DNA from: Babesia bovis T2Bo
Lineage: Eukaryota > Apicomplexa > Aconoidasida > Piroplasmida > Babesiidae
Reading direction: 5' to 3'
Assembly: GCF_000165395.2 (NCBI RefSeq)
Contig: NW_026261571.1
Location: forward strand, 124,001 to 188,000
DNA length: 64,000 bases
The translations under genes and the position numbers were made by a program. The notes under the pieces were generated by a model that was given only the letters and a program-made list of their open reading frames with translations, was not told the origin of the DNA and did no database searches. How positions within the stretch are numbered: position 1 is the stretch's first letter; every line of letters starts with the position of its first letter. Shown here piece by piece: positions 20,701 to 31,285 of this stretch.

Positions 20701-23700
20701 CAAATGGCTGCAACGGAACGGAGCAGCACGAGTACCTGTTGCGACTAAATTGCACGCAGCAGTAAACGCCGACACGGAGGTCTCAAGATCAAGTTGTTGC
20801 GATTTAAAACCCGAAATTGCGGTGGTATGGTCAAACGTTGGCTTCTTGTGACGATATCTAGAACTGCCACCGTGCTTCACAGTGACCATGCGATTGCACA
20901 AGCCAGTACATACCTGATCAGCAACTACTAGTAACCTAATCAACGCGAGATGCGCCGCTGATAGGCGTTGACCGTGTAACTCGCATTCACGCATAGATAG
21001 TGCGGTTGTAGCATCAAACATAGCAGGGAACTCACCTAAACCAGTGTCAGTAGCTGATGAATGCTGATGAAGCCATAGATGTCGTGAAGTGCTTAACGCA
21101 ACTCGATTCAGTAAGTGTTCTATTTCAGGTGATATGTATATCCCGCTATCAGGGTTTAATAACGACATGCCCGAATCCATACGACGAGGTAACAAATTGC
21201 CAATATTCATGCCGTCACACGGCGGTTCGAAGGATTGCGCATCACAGTCAACAGCTGATGGTGATATGCTGCAACTGGAATCACGACGTGATTCGAGGTT
21301 ATTGATAATGTCCTTTACCGAAGGCATGCCCATAAGAACGTTTCTACTAGTTTCAGTAGTGATAATACCGTCCTTGGAACGACTCTTACCCAAAGTATAC
21401 CCAGACTCATCTAGCGTAGGACATCCAGAACCATTGCCAGAAGAAAATGATTTACGATACGTGAATTTGTGTATATCTGAAGCAGATCCACTCGATCTAG
21501 TATCATGAACACCGAGTGGAACATCCCGTAACGTCAAAGAGGACAAGTGGGAACTGGAGCTTCGCTTCGCTGGTAATGATGAATGACCTTGAATCTCACC
21601 ATGTTTCCCACGAGTGACACATTTACGAGTACTAGACTCCGCTGAAAAACTACGATTTAAGTTGGGTTCCAGCGGATCTGAAGGCAAAGGATACATGGGC
21701 ATCACATTGTCATCCATAAGGTACGGGGCCACGTCCACCGTGCTATCAGGAATCTCAATAGAACCCAAAGATGTTACCAAGCCGTAACGCTGCGTTATGT
21801 TATCCAAGTTGGGACATGGTCCATCACATCCATGCTCAAGCCGACGCGAGTTATACAAATAGTTGTAAAAGGTCCACTTACGATAAAAGGGGCCGTCACG
21901 AGTGAATTCTATGAAGTAGCGCAATAGATTTAGTGAATCCACGCATTGTAACCTGGAAGCACTAAACGAGATAACGCAAGCAATCGCCCGGTGTAATTCA
22001 GTGTGGCGACCGCTATCACGAAGGTAATGTAACATCAATGGGATTAATACCCCAAGCTCACGCAAAGGAACAGTTCCCAACGACAACAAACGGTCAAGTG
22101 ATTTTATATACGTAGAAATAGTAATCTCCGCCATTTTGTCAACATATTCATCAGTAGATGGACTCTTGAAGTACTGTTCACCCCGAGATGGTAACATTAT
22201 CCCCTCGATGGAGATACCGTCAGGTGTACCCGATGCTGGAACCTCTATTACCGGAGCATCCAATATGGCATCCTTCACTTCAGTAGTTATATAACCTGCA
22301 CCGGCAATAACAGGTGTTTCAAACAGTTCATCATCATGCAATTCCGCATCGCCCTCCGAAGACTGAGATGAGGAACCATTAGAATGAGTACGACGACGAC
22401 GAGGTGCAGTAGAAGGTTTACGAAATATAAACAAACGACGGTGAACTGATGTCTTATGCGACAACTTATTGTCGAGATTAGCCTTGGACACTGCGCCCGT
22501 ATCCTTTGGAGATGTAACAGGAGAGTCATGCAATTCATTGCATCTAGAGTCTACAGCCAGCTTTGTGTTACTACCAGAGGATGAATGAGAACGGTTCAAC
22601 TCCAATTTACGAATTACAGACTGGCGGCTTAGAGCTATAGCCATACAAAATCCAGAGACAGCATAAAACAAACTATCACCAGCGGATTTAGAACGCTTGC
22701 GAGCAAGCTTATACAGGGAAATGCTTTGCGGTATATTGTCTAGCATCATCAGAATATCACCTTGAACCTTCAAGGTACGACCCTCAGATAACAGTAGACG
22801 CTGCTTCTTCGGTAAATTCTTAACAAATTCATGTTCATCGTACTGAGTTAATACAGCCCCTTCAGCCAGACGAGAAGTGCTCAAAGTCTTCAGGAAATCG
22901 CCCAAAACAGTTACTATGCAATGGATGACCAACTCACGTAAAAAATAGGTTATAGAAGAGTCAGTGCTGTAAAGAACTATCAACTCACGACATGCTGCAT
23001 TGTTTAAAGTGTGACTTGAAAAACCCTCAATACTAGTATCAACCTTTAACTTGTTCAATGTACGGTTGTATTTCAACCAAGGATATAAAGGACGTAAGTA
23101 ATCCGCAGAAAATAAACCAAAACCTAAAGAAGCACAACATAACATATGCACTATTGATGTGCCAAAATAGTCATATACGCGATTGAATTCACAATAAAAT
23201 ATATCACGTAAACTTTGACTGTTGACAACATCAACGTCGTGTATCACCACTGCGGCAGCAATGGAGCCCTGACTGAATAAACGCCTATCCAAAATGGGCA
23301 CATCAGATTCCTGTATGTATCTAATCCTAAATCGAGAGTTATCACGAATGTGAGGATGATTTGAACCAGAAGCAATCCCGTATATTGTAGAAGTAAGGTC
23401 AGGAAATAAAATACTGCGACTTACACTGTGAGCCGATATGTATGATGCCTCAATCTCCGCAGCTATTGACATCTTCTCCGATTGATTAAGTGATAACAGA
23501 AAACGCTCATGATGGCGCTTTGAAGAATTACAGTCGTAACTAGGCTGAGTAGCACGAAGATCACGTAAAGAAAGTGATGACATATGCTCCCGTAAATAAG
23601 ATAAGCATGACGTGTAGCACGCTTCAGAAGTAACACTAGTACGACAAACAAGTATATTTATACAAGTAAGGGCGTCCAATGCCTCGTCATAAGACAACGG

Positions 23701-23727
23701 ACGCCCAAAGTAACCTGAGTTACACAT
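17755..23727 (-). CDS. large TRAPP II subunit-like protein (Trs120/TRAPPC9 type)
   Basis: One open frame gives 1990 residues from the ATG at 23727; an upstream GTG and 26 codons are open but are not needed. Trs120 is a TRAPP II subunit that acts in Rab activation at the late Golgi. The region near residues 335-390 resembles the family's TPR-like stretch (KKQRLLLSEGRTLKVQGDIL, then SISLYKLARKRSKSAGDSLF). The C-terminal third looks like the immunoglobulin-like domains of Trs120 (ILDIIGVRFVLFNGIESSQL, YGISWTGS, a Pro-rich end). Between them lie long Ser/Arg-rich, probably disordered blocks, which make the protein longer than animal TRAPPC9. The assignment is by general resemblance and is moderate. 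No introns are evident, which is striking beside its heavily split neighbours. Confidence 0.6.
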   Translation of the reverse strand: MCNSGYFGRPLSYDEALDALTCINILVCRTSVTSEACYTSCLSYLREHMSSLSLRDLRATQPSYDCNSSKRHHERFLLSLNQSEKMSIAAEIEASYISAHSVSRSILFPDLTSTIYGIASGSNHPHIRDNSRFRIRYIQESDVPILDRRLFSQGSIAAAVVIHDVDVVNSQSLRDIFYCEFNRVYDYFGTSIVHMLCCASLGFGLFSADYLRPLYPWLKYNRTLNKLKVDTSIEGFSSHTLNNAACRELIVLYSTDSSITYFLRELVIHCIVTVLGDFLKTLSTSRLAEGAVLTQYDEHEFVKNLPKKQRLLLSEGRTLKVQGDILMMLDNIPQSISLYKLARKRSKSAGDSLFYAVSGFCMAIALSRQSVIRKLELNRSHSSSGSNTKLAVDSRCNELHDSPVTSPKDTGAVSKANLDNKLSHKTSVHRRLFIFRKPSTAPRRRRTHSNGSSSQSSEGDAELHDDELFETPVIAGAGYITTEVKDAILDAPVIEVPASGTPDGISIEGIMLPSRGEQYFKSPSTDEYVDKMAEITISTYIKSLDRLLSLGTVPLRELGVLIPLMLHYLRDSGRHTELHRAIACVISFSASRLQCVDSLNLLRYFIEFTRDGPFYRKWTFYNYLYNSRRLEHGCDGPCPNLDNITQRYGLVTSLGSIEIPDSTVDVAPYLMDDNVMPMYPLPSDPLEPNLNRSFSAESSTRKCVTRGKHGEIQGHSSLPAKRSSSSHLSSLTLRDVPLGVHDTRSSGSASDIHKFTYRKSFSSGNGSGCPTLDESGYTLGKSRSKDGIITTETSRNVLMGMPSVKDIINNLESRRDSSCSISPSAVDCDAQSFEPPCDGMNIGNLLPRRMDSGMSLLNPDSGIYISPEIEHLLNRVALSTSRHLWLHQHSSATDTGLGEFPAMFDATTALSMRECELHGQRLSAAHLALIRLLVVADQVCTGLCNRMVTVKHGGSSRYRHKKPTFDHTTAISGFKSQQLDLETSVSAFTAACNLVATGTRAAPFRCSHLILSTDTSKALDFPMRGYRPLLVPLKTCDYTLRHVGDRLLYVFGGHGGSRLLLPIVTSIAYQPDLTHDIDVIHVKTGTSRYESTRPRHGHVSSDYVFGLLDNFGYRSKVVPNFSRCQRMRRLHQRRLGGPDGTSAHESSVAPDLMDTSCNPVVTLHSHKYRCRVVNRSARCGSRCRLRKVCHGTFNQGWSSSQAENSDSHDSTPSDNSGAIGIETNTVHTIRISLCNPLPMDIILRDVTVLTCGVPVESLTQDVLLPALAKRHEFKLHIIPRTAGILDIIGVRFVLFNGIESSQLLLNVDTSDVIALTSSMSGGSWSMDIIRDLCCSGAGLRFNISYPIYKIAIGYQTSKIGVVSSNRFSVDQLCTSRMPMNSSGIERLRSRSISVSIVSRCTPRVTSEYDSTHPGVRIPLSSDASLPQTLRLCCFESCWICTVTRQKSNEFMGQKSPKLELIEGEERLIHLMLYNSSGSIMLYNFAVSVLPVLDEPDVLCDAMTLRDRELATARQRTDSVRRSSDLSRHFKIFSDRAMVISSGSEAPLYSYRSRSSDISSARSLNSNSGDVVLLYPGSTLYIPIVYRASVTDCRFHVRVDYEYNSGYGPVRATVYKLIDVSVSKGLSIGKLGMSVQPRIEFDLRTLLSGIQPLLSPVTMQYLQSLKSVFDGHDVDIEVSIANDTDRPFMCMSGSGVSKGFVALPRTDATWRIRSQRLLYMAAKQMTADNFVQLLDHHLALRWSLGSSREGELRISDLSHQRDRMVNTSAVVSKATYRRSVMSQYTRVGVWRLKSAGRPLPLYGFSRVPEVVLSSLHCMVESRISLDICISLGSSAFYSTSADTESKFCVRVPLHVRFNISVYARNNGDSAVEDYLTCILPFNPGTYTRPYGISWTGSLEQLGIYSLLPGNRISPRSIAANHSTNGRPGEDTLPPTCLGGQLQVAHMSMVARETCVVGLTACIVVRRDSAVYWHHRPVFIQVVPAYQPFGLV

Positions 23728-23953
23728 AATAGTAATAAACACATACACACCGCTATTCGACGAAGCCGAATAGCGATGCGTAATAAAAACGTGAAATATT
23801 AACACCGATCAATGTCTACAAACCCAATCGTAAACCAAGGCGGGCTGATAAACGAAGTAGAGACGAACAACATATAGTACACTTTTTCATATATACATCA
23901 TGTGTTTTTTATTTTAATTGACCCAGTTCATAGATAAATGTGACTAAGGAAAA

Positions 23954-26708
23954 ATGAAGGATGGAGAAGATTCCAGTAGCAATGATGAATCGCAAAAAAC
24001 ATCTGTATTTCATAAAGATGATGAAATACCGGAACTTTTACTAGAAGGTAATGTATATAGTTGTTATATTCAATGCTTACAGTGGTAAAAAGACTTACTA
24101 AATTAGCAGTACTGTGCGAATCCCATTGCACAGCGGATTCAAGCAGCGTCAAGAGCATGATTAAACATCTGTAAGTTTTGCTTAAGAGTTATCATACATA
24201 CAATAGCTACAAATTTGAAAAGTCGATTCGAAGATTGCAAACTATCGCAGAAGATTGTAAGGAACGGCAACAACCAGTATTTAAGGGAGCTGTCAGGTAT
24301 GTACACATATCCTATATCCATGATTCAACAGAGCTGTGGACAAGTATTTAAATCCATATGACTGGGCAAAGACGCATATAATAGATAAATACATCGACAA
24401 AGGTCGCACTTTAGACTCTGCACTTGACGCTGTTGACGTAAGCTTTTTTGTTCAAGGATATATATGTTCATAGGAACTACAAAAACAACTGATTGATAGG
24501 TTACAATTCAATGAACTGCTAGGACCAGATGCAGAGTTTTGCGAAATAGAACGGCCTGATCCAGAAGAATACAATTCAGATGTACAAGTTGAAGCAACGG
24601 TAGCCGACGAGCCTGTGGACGTTAATAAAGCAACTACTTCAGGAACACATAAGAAAAATATACCGAAAGCGAAACGTGATAATGTATCTAATAAAAAAGG
24701 TGATAACAATACTCACGATGAAGCAGTCACGGCTAGCAGTACCATAGAAAGCAGGGCAACAGAAAATCAAAGTGGACCTAAGAATGAACAACCTATAAAA
24801 GCAGCTACTACAGCAAGCAGCCAGGATGATGAGATAACATTTGATATATCTGAAGTTTTTATTATAGAACATGCGAAAATTACCCTCAATGTTCCCCAAC
24901 GCAAAGCTGACGGGAATGCCGTAGGAAGTACCGTGCATCGACAAGAAGCATCAAAAACCTCTAAACCAAGTGTTAAAGATGACAAGAGCAAAGCCAGTCC
25001 TGTGAGTGAAAAGGCACAACCTAAAAATGATAAAATACAAGATGATAAAGTGAATGTCCCACCAATGGATACTTCAGAGACCACTAAGGTGGATGCACAA
25101 CCAATGGATACCTCATCTGACACTACAAAGGTAGATGTCCCAATGGATACTTCAGAGACCACTAAGGCGGATGCACAACCAATGGATACTTCAGACACCA
25201 CTAAGGTAGAAGTTCCAATGGATACATCATCCGACTCTACTAAGGTAGATGTCCCTATGGATACCTCATCTGACACCACTAAGGCGGATGTCCCTATGGA
25301 TACTTCGTCTGATTCTACAAAGGTGGAAGTCCCAATGGATACCTCATCTGACACTACAAAGGTAGATGTCCCAATGGATACTTCAGACACCACTAAGGTA
25401 GAAGTCCATATGGATACCTCATCTGACACCACTAAGATGGATGCACAACCAATGGATACTTCGTCTGACACCACTAAGGTGGAAATCCCTATGGATACTT
25501 CAGACACCACTAAGGCGGATGCACAACCAATGGATACTTCAGCTGACTCTACAAAGGCAGATGTCCCAATGGATACTTCAGAGACCACTAAGGTGGAAGT
25601 CCCTATGGATACTTCAGACACTACTAAGGTAGAAGTTCCAATGGATACATCATCCGACTCTACTAAGGTGGATGCACAACCAATGGATACTTCAGCTGAC
25701 TCTACAAAGGCAGATGTCCCTATGGATACTTCAGAGACCACTAAGGCGGATGCACAACCAATGGATACTTCAGACACCACTAAGGTAGATGTTACCATGG
25801 ATACTTCAGACACCACTAAGGCGGAAGTCCCTATGGATACATCATCCGACTCTACTAAGGTAGATGTCCCTATGGATACTTCAGACACCACTAAGGTAGA
25901 AGTTCCAATGGATACTTCAGACACCACTAAGGTAGATGTCCCTATGGATACCTCATCTGACACTACAAAGGTAGATGTCCCAATGGATACTTCAGACACC
26001 ACTAAGGTAGAAGTCCATATGGATACTTCAGAGACCACTAAGGCGGATGCACAACCAATGGATACTTCAGACACCACTAAGGCGGATGCACAACCAATGG
26101 ATACTTCAGACACCACTAAGGTAGATGTTACCATGGATACTTCAGACACCACTAAGGCGGAAGTCCCTATGGATACTTCAGCTGACACTACTAAGGTGGA
26201 AGTCCCTATGGATACTTCAGACACTACTAAGGTGGAAGTCCCTATGGATACTTCAGACATCACTAAGGTGGAAGTCCCTATGGATACATCATCCGACTCT
26301 ACTAAGGTGGATGTCCCTATGGATACTTCGTCTGACACCACTAAGGCGGATGTCCCTATGGATACTTCGTCTGATTCTACAAAGGTGGAAGTCCCAATGG
26401 ATACCTCATCTGACACTACAAAGGTAGATGTCCCAATGGATACTTCAGACACCACTAAGGTAGAAGTCCATATGGATACCTCATCTGACACCACTAAGAT
26501 GGATGCACAACCAATGGATACTTCGTCTGACACCACTAAGGTGGATGTCCCTATGGATACTTCAGACACCACTAATATGGATGTACAACCAATGGATACT
26601 TTATTTGAATTAAATAATGTGGTTTCTTCTAATAATCCAGAATTTAAAGTGGTTGAAACTACACCTCTAAAGTCCGAATCAAATGATGATTCACTACAGA
26701 TTGAATAG
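23954..26708 (+). CDS. Med10-like protein with long tandem-repeat tail
   Basis: Exons 23954..24047, 24083..24170, 24207..24296, 24332..24437 and 24474..26708 (introns of 35-36 bases) encode 870 residues. Residues about 33-145 are helical and resemble Mediator subunit 10: an N-terminal helix (VVKRLTKLAVLCESH), then KSIRRLQTIAEDC. After these come YLNPYDWAKTHIIDKYIDKG, which recalls the Med10 NPxxY...KG stretch, and DELQKQLIDRL. Mediator links regulators to RNA polymerase II. The match is suggestive, not proven. The rest is acidic and disordered, and residues 323-836 are 41 copies of a 12-14-residue unit built on PMDTSDTTK. The frame ends at a TAG (26706-26708), beyond which the same frame stays open to 27002. 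Confidence 0.7.
25062..26603 (+). repeat. in-frame minisatellite, 41 units of 36-42 bases
   Basis: The array codes for 41 units beginning (P/H/T)MDT, with variable blocks S, SS or SA; DTT, DST or ETT; and VDV, VEV, ADV, ADAQ or MDAQ. Unit length is always a multiple of three. A run of seven units (about 25214-25490) recurs near 26276-26552, offset by 1062 bases with only a few differences. This points to recent block duplication by unequal exchange or slippage. Confidence 0.97.
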
Positions 26709-27002
26709 CATGCTTGTCAATACCAGGAAACAAGCGTTGTTGTCGATACCCCTGAAGATCAGAGACCTTCTCAAACGGACTACCGATTGGAATCGCTTAA
26801 TACAAACGATGTTACTGTTGATGCAGCTAGTGGTACCCCTAACATTGATGTACAGTCTAAACCAGATGCCGGCGATGATAAAATAGAAGATACAAGTGTC
26901 AATCTATTAACAAGTAATCTGCAAACTGACGATAGTGCTCCATTGAACTCAACAGATCAAACGAATGAGGTATACAATCCAGAAATTAAAGACGACAATT
27001 AA
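26709..27002 (+). pseudogene. in-frame extension beyond a TAG stop (97 residues)
   Basis: Directly after the TAG that ends the repeat protein, the same frame stays open for 97 codons to a TAA at 27000-27002. Its product is acidic and rich in Asp, Thr, Ser, Asn and Pro (for example TPEDQRPSQTDYRLES), like the sequence before the stop. The natural reading is that it was, or in other strains is, the C-terminal part of the same protein. A single base change (CAG or similar to TAG), a sequencing error or stop readthrough would each explain it. It ends 21 bases before the convergent Rieske gene. Confidence 0.6.
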
Positions 27003-27023
27003 GACAGCTTATCCTCGGTAGAT

Positions 27024-27583
27024 TCACATGTGAGCATATTTGTCAGATTCCAACTCATGTCCATGGTTTATATAAACTAATAAACGCCCATTTACAACTT
27101 TAGTCTTGTGACAACGTTGTTTAACGCCCTGGGATCGGAAGCCAAGAGAACGTATTTTCACAGTACCCTCAGCCAGGCGCTCGATATCAACAGCCTCGTA
27201 AAAGGAATTACCAGTGGATATAGATATAATCTTCTGGTGATATGGACAACGGATGCAAGGCTCCCCGTTTATTTCCTCAATGTCACCCACGTGCTATAGA
27301 AGCTATTGTTCAGCAATATGGACCAACCTGCTCCAAGGGACCGGCAGCATGGAAACAGTTGGCATCCAATGCGAAGAAATTATCGCCATGGTGGAATATA
27401 GCAACTGAAATCGCGTGTAAAGACAATATCAGCAGCCTACCGTTGCGACCGGAGACAACCACACGCCTAGAACGACCTAGGAACTATAAACATATATCGC
27501 ACACATTTAATTAAAACAACCTCAAATGTCGAACCAACGTCGACATAATTTTGTATATACAATTCATCTAAAGATTCCGGCAT
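27024..27583 (-). CDS. Rieske-type 2Fe-2S protein
   Basis: Exons 27583..27521, 27483..27441, 27404..27328 and 27293..27024 give 150 residues. The Rieske iron-sulfur ligands are present as C-x-H in NCFHAAGPL and C-x2-H in RCPYHQKIIS, with a spacing close to that of ferredoxin-type Rieske domains. The domain is introduced by VAIFHHGDNFFALDA, the usual strand. There is no leader or membrane helix, unlike the cytochrome bc1 Rieske subunit, so this is a soluble protein of the NirD/ferredoxin-like group. The electron partner is unknown. Two introns begin with GTT, a weaker donor form. The 36-base intron at 27405..27440 is stop-free in frame. Confidence 0.85.
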
Positions 27584-27738
27584 TAATAAATTCTTTGGAA
27601 CGACAAGAATTTATTAATGCCATGGCTGCCACAAGACAATGTGCATCCCCCGCTCCAGCACATACTAGACAATATGATCAACATTGCTACTAAAATGTAA
27701 CATATCACAAGTTTACATGCTATCGATTAGAAATTGTA

Positions 27739-30647
27739 CTAACCGCGAATAAACGGATGCTGCAATGCCTCGTCAGCGCTCAACCGCTTAGCGGGATCAA
27801 TGGCGAGGCAACGCTCAAGAAGGTCACCAAGCTGACGCATCCTACGAACCATGGCATCCTTCTTAGGAGATGTACCCTTAATCCAAGGCTGGCGCTCAAG
27901 TAAAACGTCAGTGATGCTGCGCTTAGCACGCAAGTCACTCACCAGCTTTACCGAATCCTTGTGACTAAAGGAGTCACGCGAAACATAAATGAAATCCAAG
28001 TTATCGTCAAAGTGTTGTGATGATAACTGACCAGCACGAATGACACGATTGGGTACCTTACCCTTATACTCCATCATCAACTTCAACATGTGGTTGTTAG
28101 TGCGACCTGGAAATAAAATGTCACCAGTTGCCAACTCGAAAATAGTAGCAGCGGCACTCCAAATGTCAATCTTGCAGTCATAACGTAAACCCAAAATGAT
28201 CTCTGGAGCACGGTAAAAACGACTCACCAAATACGCAGTTATTTCGTTCTCAGAAACGTCACTGGCACTACCCAAGTCGCAAACAGTTATCCGAGTGAAA
28301 TCGTCATTCACTAATATGTTGTCCGGTTTTAAATCAGCATGCATCACACCATTCCTAGCAAGGTGGCGTAAAGCAATGAATAGCTGACGAGTGTAAGAAT
28401 GGATATACGGAAGACTGAAGCCACCTTTACCCTTGCCGTGAAGACGTAACGCGTTACGTAAATTGCCCCAAAGCCATGGAAATACCATGCATACATGGCC
28501 ACGGTAATCAAAACGACCTAACAAACGAACTACATGACGCCGGTCTTCAGGATCACTATTATTGAGGCGTTGTAATATAGATATCTCCTTTTCTGCAGCA
28601 CGTACCATGATATCATGATTACGAATTACCTTAACAGCCACAGTAGTGTTGGTGTCAATGTCAAGACAACGAGCAACTGAAGCGAAGACACCCTTACCGG
28701 CAGATTCAGAAATGACCTTGTACCTATCACCCAACAACTCACCAATAGTGGCCTGATAGTAACCCTCAGCATCATTCCACTCGTCACTAAGACCACGAAC
28801 GGTAGTCTCGCGGCGTTGGGTCTTCCGACGCTTAGATGAAGGACGCTCCTTCTTAGAACTAGTGTCATCAGCTTCAGCAAAAATGTCAACATCATCATCC
28901 GAGTCACTGTACTCATCGGAAGCAGATACAGCACCAGACTCCTGAACTGGAGTAACAACAGTCTCATCTACCTCGGATTTGTGGTCCTCCCGAAGCTTAA
29001 GCATCATGTTACGCAACTTAATCTTCTCCCCCAAAATCTCACTCTGTAGTGCATTCACTATAGAAGTAGATTTCGTGGGCACAGGAGCATTAAAGCCCAC
29101 ATCGTCGTCGTCAATGTCAGATGCCGTTAACTCAGATATCTGCCCGTCGTCCAAGTTGTCAGAAGACATGGCAAAAATAGGCAAGGCTAACTTGTCAATC
29201 AGAGAAGAACATTTATCTCTGGCAAGCGCTGTCAGCACGTTACCATCTGATTCCTGTTGGTCAAGTGAAGCTGCAGATTCTTGAACATCGTCCAAATTAC
29301 TCCCAGATAAAGGCTTGTCAGGAAGAACTTCCGTGTTCGATATTGATTCTTCAGAGTTATTAGGTATATGATCAGCAATTTTAGGTGTCGTAAGAACACC
29401 ATCGTTACCTACCTGGCTCCCGGATGTGACATTGTTAGGAGTAGCGGTATCACCAATCTGGGACGATGAATCAAGCTGTGAAATAAACATCGCAAATGGA
29501 TTTCGTGAACGCGAGTGTGAAGCCTTAGGCTTCGATTCCGCATCAGGTAACAAAGGGCTACCTACTGTGTCGCGCCTAAACGATTTAAATACGGGACCAG
29601 TGTTAGCACTGGAAGCAAATTGATCCGGATCTGGTAATGCACCGGGGCCGGTTTCAGAAGGGGTAGAATCCATGTGTGGAAGGGGTAATGTAGAAGATTG
29701 AACTGGGTCCGTGTTTTGATCACCGGGAAGTGTGTTAGGTGACTCAGTCTCACTCGATGCCGATGGTATGCCAGAGTTAACACCAGAAGGATTAATTGAC
29801 CTAGAAGCTGATGAGTGCTTTTCCAACAATTTCTGACGTTCAAGACGACGCTGCTCCAAGAATTTATCCACATCCATCTCGTCATCGTCCAGAACTAAAC
29901 CCTCGGTAATCTCGCCCTCTTCGGACGCTAAAAGCATATTAACAATGAAATATAACGTCATACCCTCATCAGAGCCCTCAGTAACAGAGGAGTGCGATTT
30001 GATAGTCGACGGTAATTGAAATGATCGCTGTAACCATGTGATAATAGAACATAATTACCTACCCGAGCTCCTACCAAGATGGTACGGTTACTCTGACGGT
30101 CCTCAGATGACTCGAAACCACGTGCAGACGAAACGTCGACATGTATCTGATTAGTGTTTTTCACCGATTTTAATATAAAACGAGAACCACTGCGATCAGG
30201 GCTACGAGAAACCCGTGAACGCTCTGAATGGATATCGCTGTACCTATCAACCCTCAACGAAGAACGACGGTGATGACTACTGCCAGAACGAGATTTCCGA
30301 TCATGATGACTACGCGATTCAGCTCTACTACGAGATCGATCTGTAAATAAAATAAGACAAGTCACAGCATGGATTCCACTGTCTACCATAATACTGGGTA
30401 CCAAAACACACATAAGATAGACAATGAATACATAAAAATACACCAGATGTAATTTTTAAAATTAAACAAGTGCAAACAATAACTGAATCCCAGCGTATGA
30501 AGCACATATGGAACAGAAGGACCTACCTGAGACGCTTGAAAGTGATTCCGATGAGGAATCTCGCCTGTGACGACCACGAGAACGCTTATGAGACCGCGAA
30601 TAGTCGCGATCATGCGATTTACTACGATGCGATCTGTGTCCACCCAT
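27739..30647 (-). CDS. PRP4-type splicing kinase (PRPF4B homologue)
   Basis: Exons 30647..30527, 30340..30063, 30027..29964 and 29927..27739 encode 883 residues. PRP4 kinase phosphorylates spliceosomal proteins during B-complex formation. The N terminus is an RS-rich domain (SHKRSRGRHRRDSSSES; SRSRAESRSHHDRKSRS), followed by a long acidic/Ser-rich linker with SEEGEITEGLVLDDDEMD, a PRP4 hallmark. The kinase domain starts near residue 547: GKGVFASV glycine loop, VAVKVIRN lysine, HADLKPDN catalytic loop, DLGSASD in place of DFG, and the SRFYRAPEIILG activation segment end. The Ala for Arg in HRD and the Leu in DLG are typical of this kinase group. The 36-base intron 29928..29963 is stop-free in frame. 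Confidence 0.93.
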
Positions 30648-31285
30648 TGTTCAGCAGTAGTTGATAGTACCACCAGTAAATAACATAGTCAGTGGTTGAG
30701 TGATTACATCTTATGTCACCTCAGGACAAACAATATGCTAAAAGGGATACCGTAAACCAATCAAAGTAAATCATGGCGACTATTTATGCCAAAAATTAAT
30801 GGAAGCAATTAAAAGACATCCCATTTAAACCAAACCTATGGGGGTATGAAATGCACATTTTGAATCAATAAAGACCTTTACTCAGGATAAAACATAGTAT
30901 ATCTTGAGCATATATCAACACATTGGTTGAAAGTACCAAAACTACATTAATACGACCTAAAATAACCAAATACATACAAAGACACAAATTGTCAATAGCA
31001 CACTAAAAATATAAAGTGTTACACACCAAAACAAGGTTTTGCGGGGATCTTTACTGTACAACGCATATAGGTAGGGTGTTTGTGTTGCATTTTTGCGGTA
31101 ATAACAACTATTGTACTGTTTTTAGACGATAGGCTGCATCCCTGTAACTTACATTTACTTTCAAAATATCGTTGTTTTGTGGCATATTACGAGGTACCAT
31201 AGGTCCTCGATTGATTCCTATCACGAATTACATATACAAACAAGGTCCTTTTAAGCGTAATTTTCGATATTACCAACTAAACAAA
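30648..31285. other. divergent intergenic region, no gene seen
   Basis: About 640 AT-rich bases between the starts of PRP4 (minus) and glycerol-3-phosphate dehydrogenase (plus). It has no credible open frame or RNA gene; it should hold both promoters. Confidence 0.5.

Noticed and set aside
24767..26572. A 601-codon open frame on the minus strand opposite the repeat array
   Set aside because: The array repeats with a period that is a multiple of three, so an antisense frame stays open simply by repetition. Its residues are a monotonous VSEVSIGTS pattern and no start context or neighbour supports it.
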